Position numbers and translations under genes: made by a program. Positions 13,454 through 14,102 of a stretch of 14,102 nt of DNA are shown piece after piece. The notes under the pieces are model-generated. The model was not told the origin of the DNA. It worked only from the letters and a program-made list of their open reading frames with translations, and searched no databases. Numbering within the stretch: the first letter of the stretch is position 1; each line of letters opens with the position of its first letter. The DNA is from Thermoleophilia bacterium (GTDB lineage: Bacteria; Actinomycetota; Thermoleophilia; Gaiellales; SKUG01), in the NCBI GenBank assembly GCA_025964455.1, contig JAOPYU010000067.1, forward strand, positions 1-14,102, read 5' to 3'.

Positions 13454-14026
13454 CTACCTGGGCTTGTCGAGCATCAGGTTCAGTGCGCCCGAATCGTCGG
13501 TCACGCCCGTTTCCTTGCCGCTGCCGTAGCTGTTGCGGGTGCCGAGCATTCGGTCGTCTCCACGGATGCCGAAGTACGCGACGATGTCACCCGCGGCGCC
13601 GTCGGGGATGCCGTTGCCGCACGAGCCGAGGTAAGTGCCTGCACTGAAGGGCGCCTCGAGGATGTCGGCGATCGCGTCATCGTCGACCATGATCGCGTCC
13701 ATTCCGATGAACCCGGCGAGCCCACATGCCGGATCGGCGGTAGCGCCGCTCCGGTTGCGCACGCGCATGTGCACCTCCACGAGTCGATCGCCGGGCTGTG
13801 CAAGCGTCACCGGTGGGCGCGGCCGTGGCGGGCGCGAGTCGGTGGGCCGCCGCGCGCCGCGCGTGACCTCACGCACCCCGGTGACCTTCCAGGCCACGTC
13901 CTCATCGATGCCGACCGCGCCATACGGGATACCGACCTCGTCGTCGAAGACGACGACGGGGCCAGCGTCCTGGACCTGGTCGAGCGTGGTGGTCGTCGTG
14001 CCGGGATCGACCGCCAGGCCGATCAT
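13454..14026 (-). CDS. Unknown protein, DUF4352-like beta-sandwich possible
   Basis: The 190-residue product has a Thr-rich start (PGTTTTTLD), then a section reading GIDEDVAWKVTGVREV, a proline/arginine linker (60-72), and GDRLVEVHMRVRNRSG (79-94). The ordering of a VTGVREV strand followed by a VEVHMRVRNRSG strand recalls DUF4352-type immunoglobulin-like domains (telomeric in style to 'FVVVEVEVKNTG'), but the match is weak. Cys101 and Cys136 are both present in the C-terminal half. No signal peptide is visible, which is unusual for that family. ATG at 14026 has GGGAG nine bases upstream and lies five bases after the stop of the preceding gene. It is followed at five bases by the PaaG-like gene. 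Confidence 0.65.
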   Translation of the reverse strand: MIGLAVDPGTTTTTLDQVQDAGPVVVFDDEVGIPYGAVGIDEDVAWKVTGVREVTRGARRPTDSRPPRPRPPVTLAQPGDRLVEVHMRVRNRSGATADPACGLAGFIGMDAIMVDDDAIADILEAPFSAGTYLGSCGNGIPDGAAGDIVAYFGIRGDDRMLGTRNSYGSGKETGVTDDSGALNLMLDKPR

Positions 14027-14031
14027 GTCGC

Positions 14032-14102
14032 TCAGCTCCCGTGCTCGCGTGCGGCGCGCGGCTCGATCTCGACGCGCGTCGCGCAGGTCCCGATCCGCTG
14101 CA
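14032..14102 (-). CDS. 3' end of an unidentified gene (partial)
   Basis: The frame entering from the right edge ends with RVEIEPRAAREHGS and a TGA at 14032-14034. All but one of its codons end in G or C, whereas the alternative frame continuous with the 190-codon gene has several A/T endings, so this frame is the coding one. Too little is present to name a function. It would be the first visible gene of the minus-strand operon. Confidence 0.5.
   Translation of the reverse strand, partial: QRIGTCATRVEIEPRAAREHGS

Noticed and set aside
14027..14102. Extension of the 190-codon gene to the window edge
   Set aside because: That frame is open but has poor third-base GC, and the overlapping frame ending at 14032 has nearly perfect GC-ending codons; ATG 14026 also has a ribosome binding site.
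1..14102. Mobile element or genomic island around the tRNA-Ala gene
   Set aside because: No integrase, transposase or direct repeat of the tRNA 3' end was found, and base composition is even across the window.

Overview
The window reads as ordinary chromosomal DNA from a high-GC actinobacterium. The third codon positions of the real genes are almost all G or C. A lysine/alanine-rich H1-like nucleoid protein, a DUF3105 lipoprotein, a YugP-type membrane protease and a Ycf48-repeat surface protein together suggest a Thermoleophilia/Solirubrobacterales-like lineage. That placement is inferred from gene content and style, not from a marker gene. I see no transposase, integrase, CRISPR array or phage module.

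Layout. Positions 1-314 hold no gene, but carry two 37-bp imperfect palindromes (76-112 and 148-184) that look like paired operators for a gene to the left of the window, plus a terminator (252-280). A histone-H1-like gene follows (315-1676, minus). It is divided from a plus-strand pair (small membrane protein, then a short-chain dehydrogenase with an apparent CTG start) by a 412-bp divergent region. That region is packed with GTCAGT/GTCAGTGAC boxes and palindromes. A bidirectional terminator and a tRNA-Ala(CGC) gene with a recognisable promoter come next. Two GTGA-overlapping minus-strand genes of unknown function (3454-4436) follow.

The centre holds a secreted CAP-domain protein, a DUF3105 lipoprotein and an acidic, apparently disordered protein, all on plus. 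A strong terminator then faces a minus-strand pair: a YugP-type zinc metallopeptidase and an HKD-family phospholipase D-like protein. Divergent from the latter is a purple-acid-phosphatase-like metallophosphoesterase. The two divergent hydrolases share a proline/alanine-rich N-terminal leader and lack an obvious Sec signal. Next comes a 775-residue protein with twelve Ycf48/BNR-type repeats between two cysteine-containing segments. The right end is a minus-strand operon of at least three genes: a 3' gene fragment, an unknown 190-aa protein and a PaaG-like enoyl-CoA hydratase/isomerase whose end overlaps the repeat protein by 46 bp.

Many genes concern the cell surface (CAP protein, lipoprotein, membrane protease, repeat protein) but they are not one obvious pathway. 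The points I find most worth a second look are the GTCAGTGAC cluster in front of the histone-like gene, the duplicated 37-bp palindromes at the left edge, the common leader of the divergent PLD/phosphoesterase pair, the repeat domain set inside a possible split domain, the CTG start of the dehydrogenase, and a recurring extended -10 promoter motif, in one case predicting a leaderless mRNA.
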